Shown here piece by piece: positions 1 through 11,075 of a stretch of DNA of 64,000 bases. Every line of letters starts with the position of its first letter. The first letter of the stretch is position 1. The position numbers and the translations under genes were made by a program. Origin of the DNA: Climacteris rufus (Eukaryota > Chordata > Aves > Passeriformes > Climacteridae); the NCBI GenBank assembly GCA_013398175.1, contig VZRZ01004368.1, positions 479,594 to 543,593 on the forward strand, written 5' to 3'. Below the pieces are notes generated by a model, which saw only the letters and a list, made by a program, of their open reading frames with translations, was not told where the DNA came from and did not search any database.

Positions 1-248
1 TAGCATGGTTGTTATCCTAAAGGAGAAGATACAATGAAACATGAACAGTTCTTGCATTTCTAAGAATACCAATGCAATTTATAACCTTTGGTCCTGTGTT
101 AGGAACACATCAGTACTCAGGAGAGCAGTTCACACATTTTAGCTTTAAATTTAGCTTTAGCTTTCACACCCTTCTGAAATCAAAGATACTTAAGTACAGA
201 ATCAAAATAGGGAAGGGGAGCTTTTGTAAGAATAAACCTCAAAATATA

Positions 249-468
249 ATCATAGAATCATCAAGGATGAAAAAGACTTCTAAGATCAGGTCCAACCATT
301 AACCCAGCACCACTGTCTTCACCCCTAAACCATGTCCCCAAGTGCCACATCCACATGTTTTGAACACTTCCAGGGATGGGGATTCCATCACTTCCCAAGG
401 CAGCCTGGGAAGCAGGCTCGCAGTGGTTGACTACCCTTTCAGTGAAAAATACCCAAACTATTTTCCTG
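249..468 (-). mobile_element. CR1 LINE, 5'-truncated 3' end
   Basis: The sequence reads as the reverse complement of an avian CR1 3' end. It opens with the decayed tail repeat ATCATAGAATCA, then the GGTTGGAAAAGACCTC-like block (here GGATGAAAAAGACTTC), then AGATCAGGTCCAACC, CCTAAACCATGTCCCCAAGTGCC, a CCAGGGATGG word and CCCTTTCAGTGAAAAA. Similarity fades after about 468, so the element is 5'-truncated, as most CR1 copies are. It carries no usable ORF. The family is clear to me from the known consensus, but the subfamily is not. Confidence 0.85.
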
Positions 469-3274
469 CAGACTCAAGTTAAAGGGTATTTCCATCTTAG
501 AATTAATTATTCCTCCATCACAAAACTGCATTTGTTTCGTTTTGGGGTTTTTTTTTTGATTGGTTAAAATAAATATGTAGTGTATCAGGGAGAAAGTTAA
601 ATGAGATTCTGTTTACAACTGAAATGACAGGTTGGAAATTAGATGGGCAAATACAATTATTAAAAGAGGAGTTCTGCCAAGAAAAAAGGGACTAATATCT
701 CTGTACTCAAGGAAATACAGACTCAAGAGTTCTGTACAATATTTTTCCACAGTTCTGAAGCTCTAATGCTACCATTTAAAGTTCTATCACTCCTGCAATA
801 CTAGCTCAGGAAGGCTAATACAGACATAATGATGATTTCATTGTGATGTCTATCTCTTGCTATAGTGTGACAGTAATATGTATTACTAGGATACGAGACA
901 AGGAGGAAGTACACAAAATCTGATAAATTCACCTCGCACATTTCAGAGATTATTACTGAAAGCATTTCTTGCAGTATTTAAGTGTTTTCCAGGAACCCTC
1001 AGCTTCTGATACCAAGCCAGTCCTGCTCCTGTTCAGTTATGTGCTAGAGCTGACAGGACAACATACCAGAATGATTCCCACTGCCTCCAATATGAAGTAG
1101 GACATGCACAGTTTGAAAGGTGGCTCTCATGTTTATGAATGAGCATAGCTTGGCAGAATCAGGCTCAGCTCCAGCACTCTTATCTTTCTGCACATGTAAT
1201 TAGCACTATCAGCCTGGCATTTTCCTAAATGATATCTCTGCATTTTGAGGACTGCATTTTCTATTCTCAGCATTCATAGAAGTGGAGAAGCTACAGCTAT
1301 TGGTAGCCGATTTTTAAGGTATTTTCACTGCAGCCAGCAAGGGCAACTGTTTCTGCAGCAAGGCAGGTGAGAAACCAGTGGAGGAATTAGCTTTAAAGTG
1401 GTGTCATTCCAGTTTGTAGTGTAACTGCTGCATTCTTAAGAAATAACATCAGGCTTTCACTGGTGTCTGGAAAACATCATTTGCTGTGCAGGTACTCTGT
1501 CAGCTGTTGCAGGACAAAGGACACTAGTGAAAGATTACATACAATGTGTCATGCTGAAAGACTACTGTTCCATCAAACTTTTCCACTTCCAGCCCTACAT
1601 AGTGTCAGAAAACACAGTGGGGAGGGAAAAAACTACAAAAAATACCCTGAAAATTTGAAAACAAAAGGTATTACTCTCGCCAAGGCAGCAAGTCTGCTAA
1701 AATTTACAGAAGCACTGAAGAATTATCCACCAGATAAATTAATCCCGCATTAGGTGACTCAGAGGTGACCATGTGACAATTCTGTTAAATGATTCATTGT
1801 TGACTAAAAGAACGTCAGATACCTATTAAAAGAGAAACATGTTTTCCTCAGAAAACCTCTTCAAAAAGTTTGTTGAAATTGCTGGTTTAAAACAAACTTA
1901 TTAACAGATGAGTATAGGCAAGTCTAAAAAAATACTAAGGGATTAAAAACACTTTACTGAAATGCCAGCAGTCACACAGCAGTATTTATGCTAGGTGGCT
2001 GCCCTGTATTAAATGATACAGATTTAAAAGGCTTCAGCTAGGCAGATAACATTCAAATTATAATCGAATCCAAGCCAAAATTCTAGATCCAGATACTCAC
2101 AAGCTTCGATATTTATGGGAACCAAATCCAAATGTAACATGGTTTCATAGCTAACAAGAGAATAACAAGTAGCTGTTGCTAGTTACTGGACCTGTCATAC
2201 ATTATTAATTGTGGATCATCCTTGCCAACTCTCATGGTTGTTCTGTGCTCAGCTCTTACAATAATGAGTATTTTTCTTGAAGTACTAGGTCCTGGAGTCA
2301 TATGACTATATAGAAATCTCATCTTTCTCTCTGTATTCTTTTAGCATGTCCTAACTAATTCTCACAATAAAGTGCTGCATGGTGTCTGCACAGAGAGGGA
2401 AATTGAGGGCTTTGTCTTACTTCCTTTAAAGTCCACTGAGAAAATCCAAGTTTATTTTCATTAAACTTCTGGCATGATACGTGGGCCTGCAATGCAGTAG
2501 GTCTTACATAAGGAGACACAACACAAACGGATCAAGACATTGCGTCCTAATAAACTACTATCAATTAAGTACTAGTAACTGGCTGGAGGAGTGCTGTTAC
2601 CATGTCCAAACTGTGAGGTACTTTCGAATTAAAGTGCTTATTCTGCATTGACTCTTCTGACATCAAAAGTGCCCCTGGTCCAGGAGCTAAAGGAGATCAT
2701 AATCATGGCAGAGTTAACAGCAGAATACAAATCCATTTTGAATTTTTAATCTTTAATTTAGTAGATAAATGCTCTGTCTTCTAAATGAAGTACACAATAA
2801 AGTACACCTGGCTTCTGGCCATGTAGGAAAAACCTTACAAATATTGGTCCACTGATTCCACATCCCTTTAGTAAAGCAGAAATAAGCCCATTGTAACAGG
2901 AGATTGCCATAGGATCCGTATCTCCAGCTTTGCAAATGAACATGCCTTGATGTTTAATTTTCCGTGAGTTCCTCTGCATTTAAGTACCAGCAGGAGACCA
3001 TTATACTGTGACAGCACTCAGTTCTGATGACATTATCTTAAACTTTTCCCAGTTGTCCATCCTCACCCCTGTTGTGCTGCCGTCATCGATTAACATTCCA
3101 CTGACAACAATGAAAGATGTTAGAGCACAGCGCGTTAACCCAGTAGCCAGGCTGGGGTGCCTTCAACTGGATGTACACAAGCGTTTGACAGTAGCTATAG
3201 AGTTAATTAGCTGGATGACATTGTGCCAATTCCTCACAAGACTTGTTGAGATGCTTTCCATTTATAATTTGTGG
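469..3274. other. no gene seen; unique AT-rich sequence
   Basis: About 2.8 kb of unique-looking sequence. The longest frames are under 100 codons (for example 1463-1753, plus strand) and look like no protein I know. I see no tandem repeat, RNA gene or transposon here. Confidence 0.6.
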
Positions 3275-3492
3275 ATTCATAGATTTTTGTGGCCAGAAGA
3301 AATCATTAGGTCATCAGGCTCTCCTTCTCTGTTATAAAGGCCATACAATTGCATTCACTTACTCCTGTTGTTAACCCAATTACTTGTGTTTCACTGTCTT
3401 CCAAAAAAGACATCCAAAGACTTCAAAAGATGGCAAACCCACTTCTCCCTTGGAAGTTTATCCCTACAGCTAATCACCCTAAGTATTACACA
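3275..3492 (-). mobile_element. ancient CR1-type LINE 3' end, decayed
   Basis: On the plus strand the order of words follows an old CR1-like 3' region common in turtles and archosaurs. It runs ATTCATAGATTTTTGTGGCC AGAAG, then TATAAAGGCCATACAATT, ACTTGTGTTTCACTGTCTTCC, AAGACATCCA, AAGACTTCAAAAGATGG, CTTGGAAGTTTATCC and TAATCACCCT. Many substitutions and small indels separate it from the consensus I remember, so it is much older than the copy at 249-468. The sense strand of the LINE is the minus strand. There is no surviving ORF. Confidence 0.6.
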
Positions 3493-3650
3493 ACTGATAT
3501 AGGCTTGGTACTAATAAAGCTTAGTTCCCTATGGATTCGTGTTTCATGGTTGATTGACTTTGATGCCTAACAAGCTGTGAGCTCTGATTAAAGTTTCTTC
3601 CCATATACGGAACATTTTTAAGGTCTCTTCCCCAACCCTGTGTCTTACTA

Positions 3651-3666
3651 ATGTGACAAGTCACAT
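3651..3666. repeat. perfect 7-bp inverted repeat
   Basis: ATGTGAC, a 2-base spacer, then GTCACAT: a perfect short inverted repeat. It is probably a chance palindrome. It lies about 65 bases from a second perfect hairpin at 3732-3753. Confidence 0.6.
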
Positions 3667-3731
3667 TATGGCCCTGACAGTACTTCAGATCACCAGAGAT
3701 CTCTCTGTCAGGATTGTTCGAAGAGAGGTTT

Positions 3732-3753
3732 CATTTGATTTCCCAATCAAATG
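3732..3753. repeat. perfect 9-bp hairpin
   Basis: CATTTGATT, a TCCC loop and AATCAAATG form a perfect stem with a 4-base loop. The 12-base palindrome CTTTCATGAAAG follows at once (3754-3765). There is no T-run or gene next to it to suggest a terminator, and this is eukaryotic DNA in any case. Confidence 0.7.
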
Positions 3754-4240
3754 CTTTCATGAAAGCTGTAGAAACATAATTGCTTCTCAGACCACCTCCC
3801 ACCAAGAGTGACTGCAGAGAAACATGTTCAAAAGTTTCTGGAGGCACCTGTACATATACATGCATGCACAAATACACATGGCATTGTTACTTGCATATTT
3901 TTTTCTTCAATAATCTTGCCTCTTTTTTTTTAATCAGTTGCTGCTCTCTTCCTCCTTCTGTTTTTCTTTTCCTCCTCAGTATGACTTTCATCTCCAACTC
4001 AGAGTGTCCCTTAGCACCCAGAATTTGCTCCAAACTGAAAACATTAATGCACACAGTATTCTTTTTTATATGATCAACATCTTGAGTTACTTCTCTTTCT
4101 TAACCTATTGTACTTTTTTCACAGGTTGGAACAATTTTCATTTATCTTTGCTGCACTATTGCAAATTTTTCCTAATGCAGACATCATGATAGGAATACAG
4201 GCCCATATGCCAAACCGTTTTTCTGTATTTTTCTAAGTAC

Positions 4241-4326
4241 CTTATCTGGTCCAATAAAGATACATGCATCCCTTTTTACAAATCTTTCTCATATCTTTAG
4301 ACAACTGTAGCTACAACAACATTGCT
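4241..4326. repeat. ancient sauropsid interspersed repeat fragment
   Basis: The words ATCTGGTCCAATAAAGATA, TCTTTCTCATATC and TAGCTACAACAACATTGC appear in the order and spacing of an old repeat often seen in turtle, crocodile and bird genomes (consensus remembered as GGTCCAATAAAAGATAT, then TGGCTACAACAACACTGC). I cannot name the family or its true orientation. The identification is from memory only. Confidence 0.45.
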
Positions 4327-6030
4327 AAGAGACAGGAACAGTATGTAGCGTTTTCAGTGTTAATCTCCCCAGTGTCAAATAGAGGTAAAAACACCTCCTT
4401 ATGCTACTCACAACTCCCCTTCTTATATATCAAAGGACCACATCAGTCTTTTCCCAGAATATCTCACTGGGAACTCATGTTGAGTGACTTGTCTTCTTTG
4501 ACCTCTAAATCCTTTCCAGAGATTTCTAAGACACAGTCTTCCTATTGTTCAGAGAGAAACTGCTAATGTTCCCCAAAAATACTATACACATTACAGGAGA
4601 AGAAAGGTTTGTTGCAAACAGTTGTTTTGGACAGAAAAAAAAGAGTCCATAGCTAAGTTTCCCAAAATCAGTATAAGAAATATCCACCAGAAAATTTTGA
4701 AATTAGGGAGACTGAAACATACTATACTAATCTTATTATGTAAAAATACCTGTTTAGCTATTGTAGGAGAGATAGAAAGAGTAGAAATGGAAATTCACAT
4801 GCCAATTTTGATGGTTTATATTTTGGAGCGAGGGACAGAAAATAATATGTTGCAAAGTATTTTCCCTCTTCTTTCCCCTATTTTAGACAGGCTTTGTTTA
4901 GTAGTACTAGTTGTCAAGCCTTATGTATCTGAAACTAGGGAACTAAAATTGTGTGAACCAAAATTAAAGGCCATTTTGAAAACAGAGGGCTTGGCTTTCC
5001 TTTCAATAATCATGATAGTAAAAGTGAATTCATATCTGATAGAGATGTTGAGACACTCAGATTGACAGCTTTGACAGTCCTTGAGAAAAATAGATCTATA
5101 ATCACTGAAAGCCTGTTTTAATACCTTTTATTGTTTTGCTTATTACTCTTAACTAAATTATCTTTTTCAGAATTCTTTTTATTAATCAGTTCCATCCCAC
5201 CTAAGCACTGTCAGTTTTGCTAATTAAATAAAGTCAGCTGTTTGACACCATGCTCTTTTGCATCTACAATGAAATCTAATAAAGACTGAGGAGAAAACTA
5301 GTAATTTTTGTGGGAGAACTATGGCTAACTTTCACTGGGTCATCTGACAAGAAAATAACACTCAGTGATGCTCATTTTGATGATAGCATACCAGTTCCTG
5401 AGGCAACCATTCTGCTTGTGGACCAGCCCCTTGAAGAGCTGTCTCCAGGAAAGGACTGAAAATGCTCAGCTGCTATCAGATAAGAAGGAACCTGCTATGA
5501 CAAATCCCAGCTTTGAGAAAGTGTTTCAGGGAAAAACCTCTGAACAGGAAATACAGTTAGATGGCTTTTAGAGACAGTCCTGTCTCTTGTATCACATTTA
5601 TCAAAGACAAAGTGAGATTTTTAATAAAAATTGTTATAAGGTGGCAGTTAAGAAAAGTTCTTGTAGAAAAAGAGTGTTGATCAAGTTGCTTTTCATGTAA
5701 GCTTGCGGACAAGCATACATTTTATATTTAATCTTTATTATGGTCATAGTAATAAAGCAGTAGCACAATGCACTAAAGACTTTATTTTTCTTTATACCTT
5801 GTTGAAGAATATGTAAATGTCCTTCAAAAAAAATGAGAATCAAGCCTTTTATTTGAGATGAATTAATAGCTATTTGCAGTTCTGATGGTGTTAGCTGGGT
5901 TTAATGGTTGCAGAGCTCTGACTCTGCAAACACTAACACATAGAAGTTACATATCTGCATCAAGTTATTTTCATTGTCAGAACCCAATATTGCCTTGTTT
6001 ATACAGCTTTTAATATTAAACAACAAGCCT
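4327..6030. other. no gene seen; unique AT-rich sequence
   Basis: Contains a 148-codon open frame at 4622-5065 (plus strand). Its translation is rich in I, L, K and E, has no recognisable domain or signal, and sits in AT-rich sequence where stops should be common. I judge it a chance frame. I see nothing else. Confidence 0.5.
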
Positions 6031-6046
6031 AAAAAAAAAAAAAAAA
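6031..6046 (+). repeat. A16 homopolymer
   Basis: A run of 16 A. The sequence just upstream (AACAAGCCT) has no LINE or pseudogene similarity I recognise, so I do not call it a retroposon tail. Confidence 0.8.
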
Positions 6047-6318
6047 GAGAAGTTAGAAAAAGTCTAAACCTGAGGCAATACTTAAATCTGCTGATACTGC
6101 AAAGTCAGCACTCACTGCATCCATGAAAGAAGAAAGCCAAGGGAGGCAAGCTAGACTTCTAACTATGGAAGTTAATTAGCCCTATTTTTAGCTAGAAGGG
6201 AATTTCTTTTTAAAATTCATCCAGGTTTTAGGTTACACTTACGACTTAAGATTACAGACCTCCCCCCAAAATAAAATATGTACATGGAAAATTTGTTTTA
6301 AGGCCTTCCACTGGGGGG

Positions 6319-6397
6319 AAAAAAAAGAAAAAAAGGAAGAAAAAACAAAACAAACAAAAAAAAAAAAACCACATACACAAAAAAAAAAAAAAAAAAC
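6319..6397 (+). repeat. A-rich low-complexity tract
   Basis: About 80 bases made almost only of A with scattered G and C, including a run of 18 A near its 3' end. It gives rise to a false minus-strand frame rich in F at 6298-6537. Confidence 0.85.
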
Positions 6398-9300
6398 CCT
6401 AGAGAAAATACTAAGGCAACCTTAAGGATTCCTCTATATGCTCCTTCCAGCCATACAGGAAAAAATATTTCCCATGAGATTACAAACAAGGAGGCATTAA
6501 TTAGTAAGAGATAATTCTCAGGCATTGCACAATGCATTCATGTTCCTCAAGTCAGCACATTTTACTGAATGATAATGCCAACAGCATAGGTCCTTACTGT
6601 TTAAAATTACATATGCATGATGCCTCTCCATTTCAAGACTATAATCTTGAGGGGTTTGAATCTATATCAAGGCATAGGAGAGATCAGTGATACAATAAAA
6701 TTTCTATTCATTCCTGACTTGAATGTTTTTTATTTCAGACTATTGATAATGAACATAGGGGGATTTGCTTTTGATTTTCCCAGCTTTGGGAACAAACAAA
6801 GGTAAGGTCATCAGTGAAAGTTGCAGGTGCACATCCCCTCTGAAGATGTTAACCTAGAAGAAAAGCTGCGATGCCTCTGAGATCAATACAATGTGATAAT
6901 TATAGAAAGGCTTCTAAATAGTAAAGGAGGAAACTTCTGGTACAATCATTTGATAGGAGAGCAAAAATTTTAACATAAATTTTAGATGAAGCTAGATTGG
7001 TTCATGAAAATGCCCTGTGGTGTGGTTGTCTGTGACAACAGAGGACTGTTGCTCTAGAGTTCTCCTTCAGTCTTATATTCCTATATTCATTGGAAAACAC
7101 CCATTGACATCATTGTACCTGAACTCTTCTTCTTCTTTAATCATTAATTGGGTATGCCAATTGTGTACTACAGTAAGCAAAACCTTTATATGTACTTTAG
7201 CAAAAAAAAAAGAGTGAGAGGGACAGAAGAATGCCATGTCACTTTACTGTGCCTAGACACAGTACCATTTGAACACAAAACAAGATACATAGCAGAGAGT
7301 GTTTTTGAAAGAGGAGCCAGTCCTAGTAGTCATTGACTGAAGAGAAATCTCTGGCAATCTTTAGTTCAGATTCTCAGACAGCCCTAAGGAAATCAAGGGT
7401 AGATATCTTTATCATTAAGCAATAAAGCTTGAAGGCAAAAAAAATATATTTGTGAATACCATCTCTCTAACCATCTCTGATAAATTAACTGTCTTAATCC
7501 CTTTTCCCACTCCTTTTTTTCCACCCATCCTTTTTTTTAAGTGACTACACCCTTTCACCTGCTTCACCCTCACCCTTGCCAGCTTCAGTACTTAGAGCAA
7601 TTCAGAGAGTCCTGCCAGCAAACCTCCAGCTCTGCTTACTGCTGTGCTGCCCCACCTCCCATCTGCTGCTCCACGGCCTGTCTGGAGAGACTGGGATTGG
7701 CAAGGAGGCAGCTGAAACACTCTGAGAAGGCAGACAGAGGGAAGCAGCAGGTTCCCAGCTGGCAGCAGATGGAATAGGACTTTTCTCCCATGAGACCCGA
7801 GCAACCCATAGCTAGATGGAGTTGCCCTGCAGTCACTATTCATTTTCCAGAAACATCAAAGGTCTAGAATGCTACATTTTGCACTGTTTCTTCAAAAAAA
7901 GTAAGATGCTATTGAAAAATCTAGTAAATGCACTGCATTTTCGTGATAAAAAGTTGTAATTGACACAAGTAGTGTTTAATAATTTTAAACAAAGCTCTGA
8001 GGCATTCTAAGAAAAGAAATATAGGACAAAGCATTTTTTGTAATATGATGCAAATCCTCACTCAGTAATATGTTAATGAAATTTATGTAATTAATTTGTG
8101 GAACTTAATGAACATTTAAACATACTGCACCTTTGGCTATCACAGAGAAATATTCTGGTCAATGAATGCAATCAAATTAGTTAAGGAACAGCTAAGATTT
8201 GTTTTTCTTTAAATGGTCATGAAAAGTTATCTGTTAAAGAATTATGCCTCAAAAATGAAGAAAAACTACCTGGTATGTCTGAGGTCAGTCTCATTTGGAA
8301 GCTCACTAGTTCATTGCAATTACAAATTAAAAGCTTTTCATTAATACTCGTATTTGTGGATGTAAATAGTTGCATTGCTGGCTCCAAACCAAACCAGGCT
8401 AGAGACAAGTGGTTCCTGAGATCACAGCAGCAAAGTACAATATATGCACAATGTATATGTTGATAGCAACAACCATGCACAACATTTCACAGAAAGTCAC
8501 ATTTGCTTAAATTTTCTAATGCACTAAAACACAGCAGGAATTTTCCCTGTGATCTTGAGTTATAAATGTATAGCTATTTTACAAAATTTTATTTTCCAAT
8601 CAAATTACTAGAAAACAACAACAAAAGGTTACAATATATAAAGGAAAACATAATGTCTATGGGTTTCATAGGAGAAGTCTATCAACAGCATCAGTTAGAG
8701 TAGAAATTTCAGCTAGGACAAACCTCCTAGCCTTTTGCTTGCAGCAACTAAGCATCTCAGCTAAAATAAAACTTTCTGGAATGTCAAGTTACATGAAGAA
8801 AATTTAGACATGAATCATGTTTACTTAACTTTTATTTAAAGATAGCAATAACTCCTTTGCACTCTTTGGCAGCCTAGGGCTGCTTACAAGTTACACCTGT
8901 AACTCCCATTAGGTTAATAAGATTATACCTACTCATTAACCTCTAGTGTATTAATGACTAATTATGTGTCTTATTATTTACAAGTGGATGCCCCATGCAG
9001 GTTGTGTGGGGATGGGGGAGGGATGGGATGGCTGGATTAGAGTGAGGGTTTAGGTGTGTGAAATGAAAAGGTAAGGCTGTATCTACAAAGGGTTCTTTAG
9101 AGGTTAAACATTTCACATTAGGAGGGTATTCATTATACTTAGATTAAATGAATGTGCAGGTGGAATAAAGACAAAGCACTGATATTGTAACTTGCAGCAG
9201 CCATTTGCTTCAAAGATGCTGTTGGTATCATGGTGAATTTCTTTAGCTCCAGTTTCGTCTTCTCCTTAGAGCACTCACATGTGCCCTATAGCATGTAAAA

Positions 9301-11026
9301 GTACATGATGTACCAGAAAAAAAAGTCTATTCCTGGCTTGTCTTCTGAGACAGTATTAAATTCAGGTCATTCTAAATGGAGCTATACAAAATTGCCAGCT
9401 ACAGTCCTTTTTCAGAATAGAGGCGCTGTGTAATGCGCAGCTATTTTGCCCAATTATTTTGTATAGGGGGAAAATAAGAATATATTTTAAACATTTCAGG
9501 TATCAATACTATTTAACCATTTAAATGTTTTACAGCATTCCAATCTGAAGCATTTTGATCCTGTGATCAAAGAAAAATTTATTTTTAAATTCTCTTGAAG
9601 TTATTTCTCAAGAAGTAAAAAATCCTTCTCAAAATCTCATCCAAGCTCTTGTTATTCTTTTTTTTTTAAACTGCTAGCAAGCCAAATAACCCGTTCTTCC
9701 CAAAGTCCTTTCTCTTAAACACAGGACTTCTCAGACAGGGTTTAGCCTGCTGAACAGCATTTAATCACTACCACCAAAGCACAGTTATGGTGTCATGCAA
9801 AAGATAATGTCACTGAGTCTCCAGGTATGAGAAAGATGATTTGTTTGACTTGATTTTTTTTTCCCTAATAGCACTGAGAAATCCCTTTAGGCAAGACTTT
9901 TTTTTTTTTTCCCTTTGTTTGAATTTTTCCTTAAGCAAAAAGGAGTGGGACTCATTTGTTAGGTGTGTGAGACTTTGCAGGTCTGGTTTTACAATACACC
10001 ATTTAGTCTTTGGTGAGGCTTGTTAAACCCTGAAAGAAAAGTCATGCATTGACTGAGTGACGCCACCCTGAGGTTGATTCCCAAGGGAAAGTAAAGATTC
10101 GGTCCTGCCTTAGAATCATTAGGGTGACCGAGAACACCTTCTAGCAAGTGATAGCATACCAAACCTTGGCAAGCGGCATAATAACATTAAACCCAGTGAT
10201 CTAATTATTCACTTCTAATATAAAGGGCAGGGTTCCATGGGAAATCAGGAGCAGGGCTGAGAAATACATTTCACAATACAAACAGAGGCAGTTTGTCAAG
10301 ACTCTAACCTGGGAAAATTAACTTACGAAGCTGTCCTATGCATCCAGTGTGCCCAGCTAAGAATAATTTCACATTTATGCAGGGAGGATCTTTAAAGCAC
10401 TAAATTATCAAGCTTGAATGCCTTGTTTGAAATATCACTTTAATTTGTTGTGGCTCAGAGATCTTTAACTTCTTATTAATTGTGGAGATACATAATAGAA
10501 ATATATACATAAATATAGCATAGAAATTTAAACTAAGCCCTACTGACCTGTGAACATAAGAGAAAGTTACAGGTAGAAAAGTAATATCTTCCATATAAGC
10601 CCGTGAGAAAGCAGCACTCAAGATGGTGTATAAGACTTTTCTCCAACTTCTTTTTCATGATCATTTCTTCATTTTTTTCTTTATTCTGTGTAACCTAGTT
10701 TGTTGCCAGGTAACAAATTTTTGCTATGTAAAGGGACATATTTCCGAATATGTCCTCAAATACAAACTGAAAACATTTAAATGTTCATTTGTGCACTGAC
10801 AACTTTGGATTTTTTTGCAGAGGAATAGATACACGTGCTAAAGAAGTGACTATTCTATACCTCTGGACATAGAAAAATAGATTTTTCTGCAAGTATGTTT
10901 CAAACTGTGGAATATTTGAACTACAGCCCAAGTAATTACCTGAGCAGTCTACTGGGAATGTACGTATTAGAACAAGTTGTAAAATAATCTCTTCCAAATA
11001 GCTATTAAAAACAAAATTACAGATCC
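6398..11026. other. no gene seen; unique sequence with a GC-richer patch
   Basis: Mostly AT-rich unique sequence. A GC-richer patch at about 7540-7850 has open frames on both strands (7541-7777 plus, 7592-7843 minus), but neither translation resembles a known protein. Blocks at 8040-8180 and 10040-10215 look like possible conserved non-coding elements and are discussed under findings. Short T-runs occur at about 9657-9668 and 9898-9911. Confidence 0.5.
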
Positions 11027-11075
11027 TGGGCCAGATCCTCAGCTGTTACAAATTGGTGGCTGTTATAAGTCTCTG
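11027..11075. repeat. copy of palindromic sauropsid repeat
   Basis: GGGCCAGATCCTCAGCTGTT followed by ACAAATTGG matches one arm of a repeat whose consensus, as I remember it, is GGGCCAGATCCTCAGCTGGT then GTAAATTGG, with a mirror copy beyond. The second arm is too decayed to mark. Related pieces are at 13530-13560, 15547-15590, 15985-16050, 16931-16985, 32687-32764, 43810-43852 and 46711-46775. Confidence 0.6.

Noticed and set aside
4622..5065. 148-codon open frame, plus strand
   Set aside because: No family resemblance, and a biased I/L/K/E composition expected of AT-rich DNA.
6031..6397. A-rich tracts as possible poly(A) tails of processed pseudogenes
   Set aside because: No gene-like or LINE-like body precedes them, and no target-site duplication is apparent by eye.
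7541..7843. Overlapping frames on both strands in a GC-richer patch
   Set aside because: Open frames on both strands are expected where GC is higher. Neither translation resembles a protein I know.
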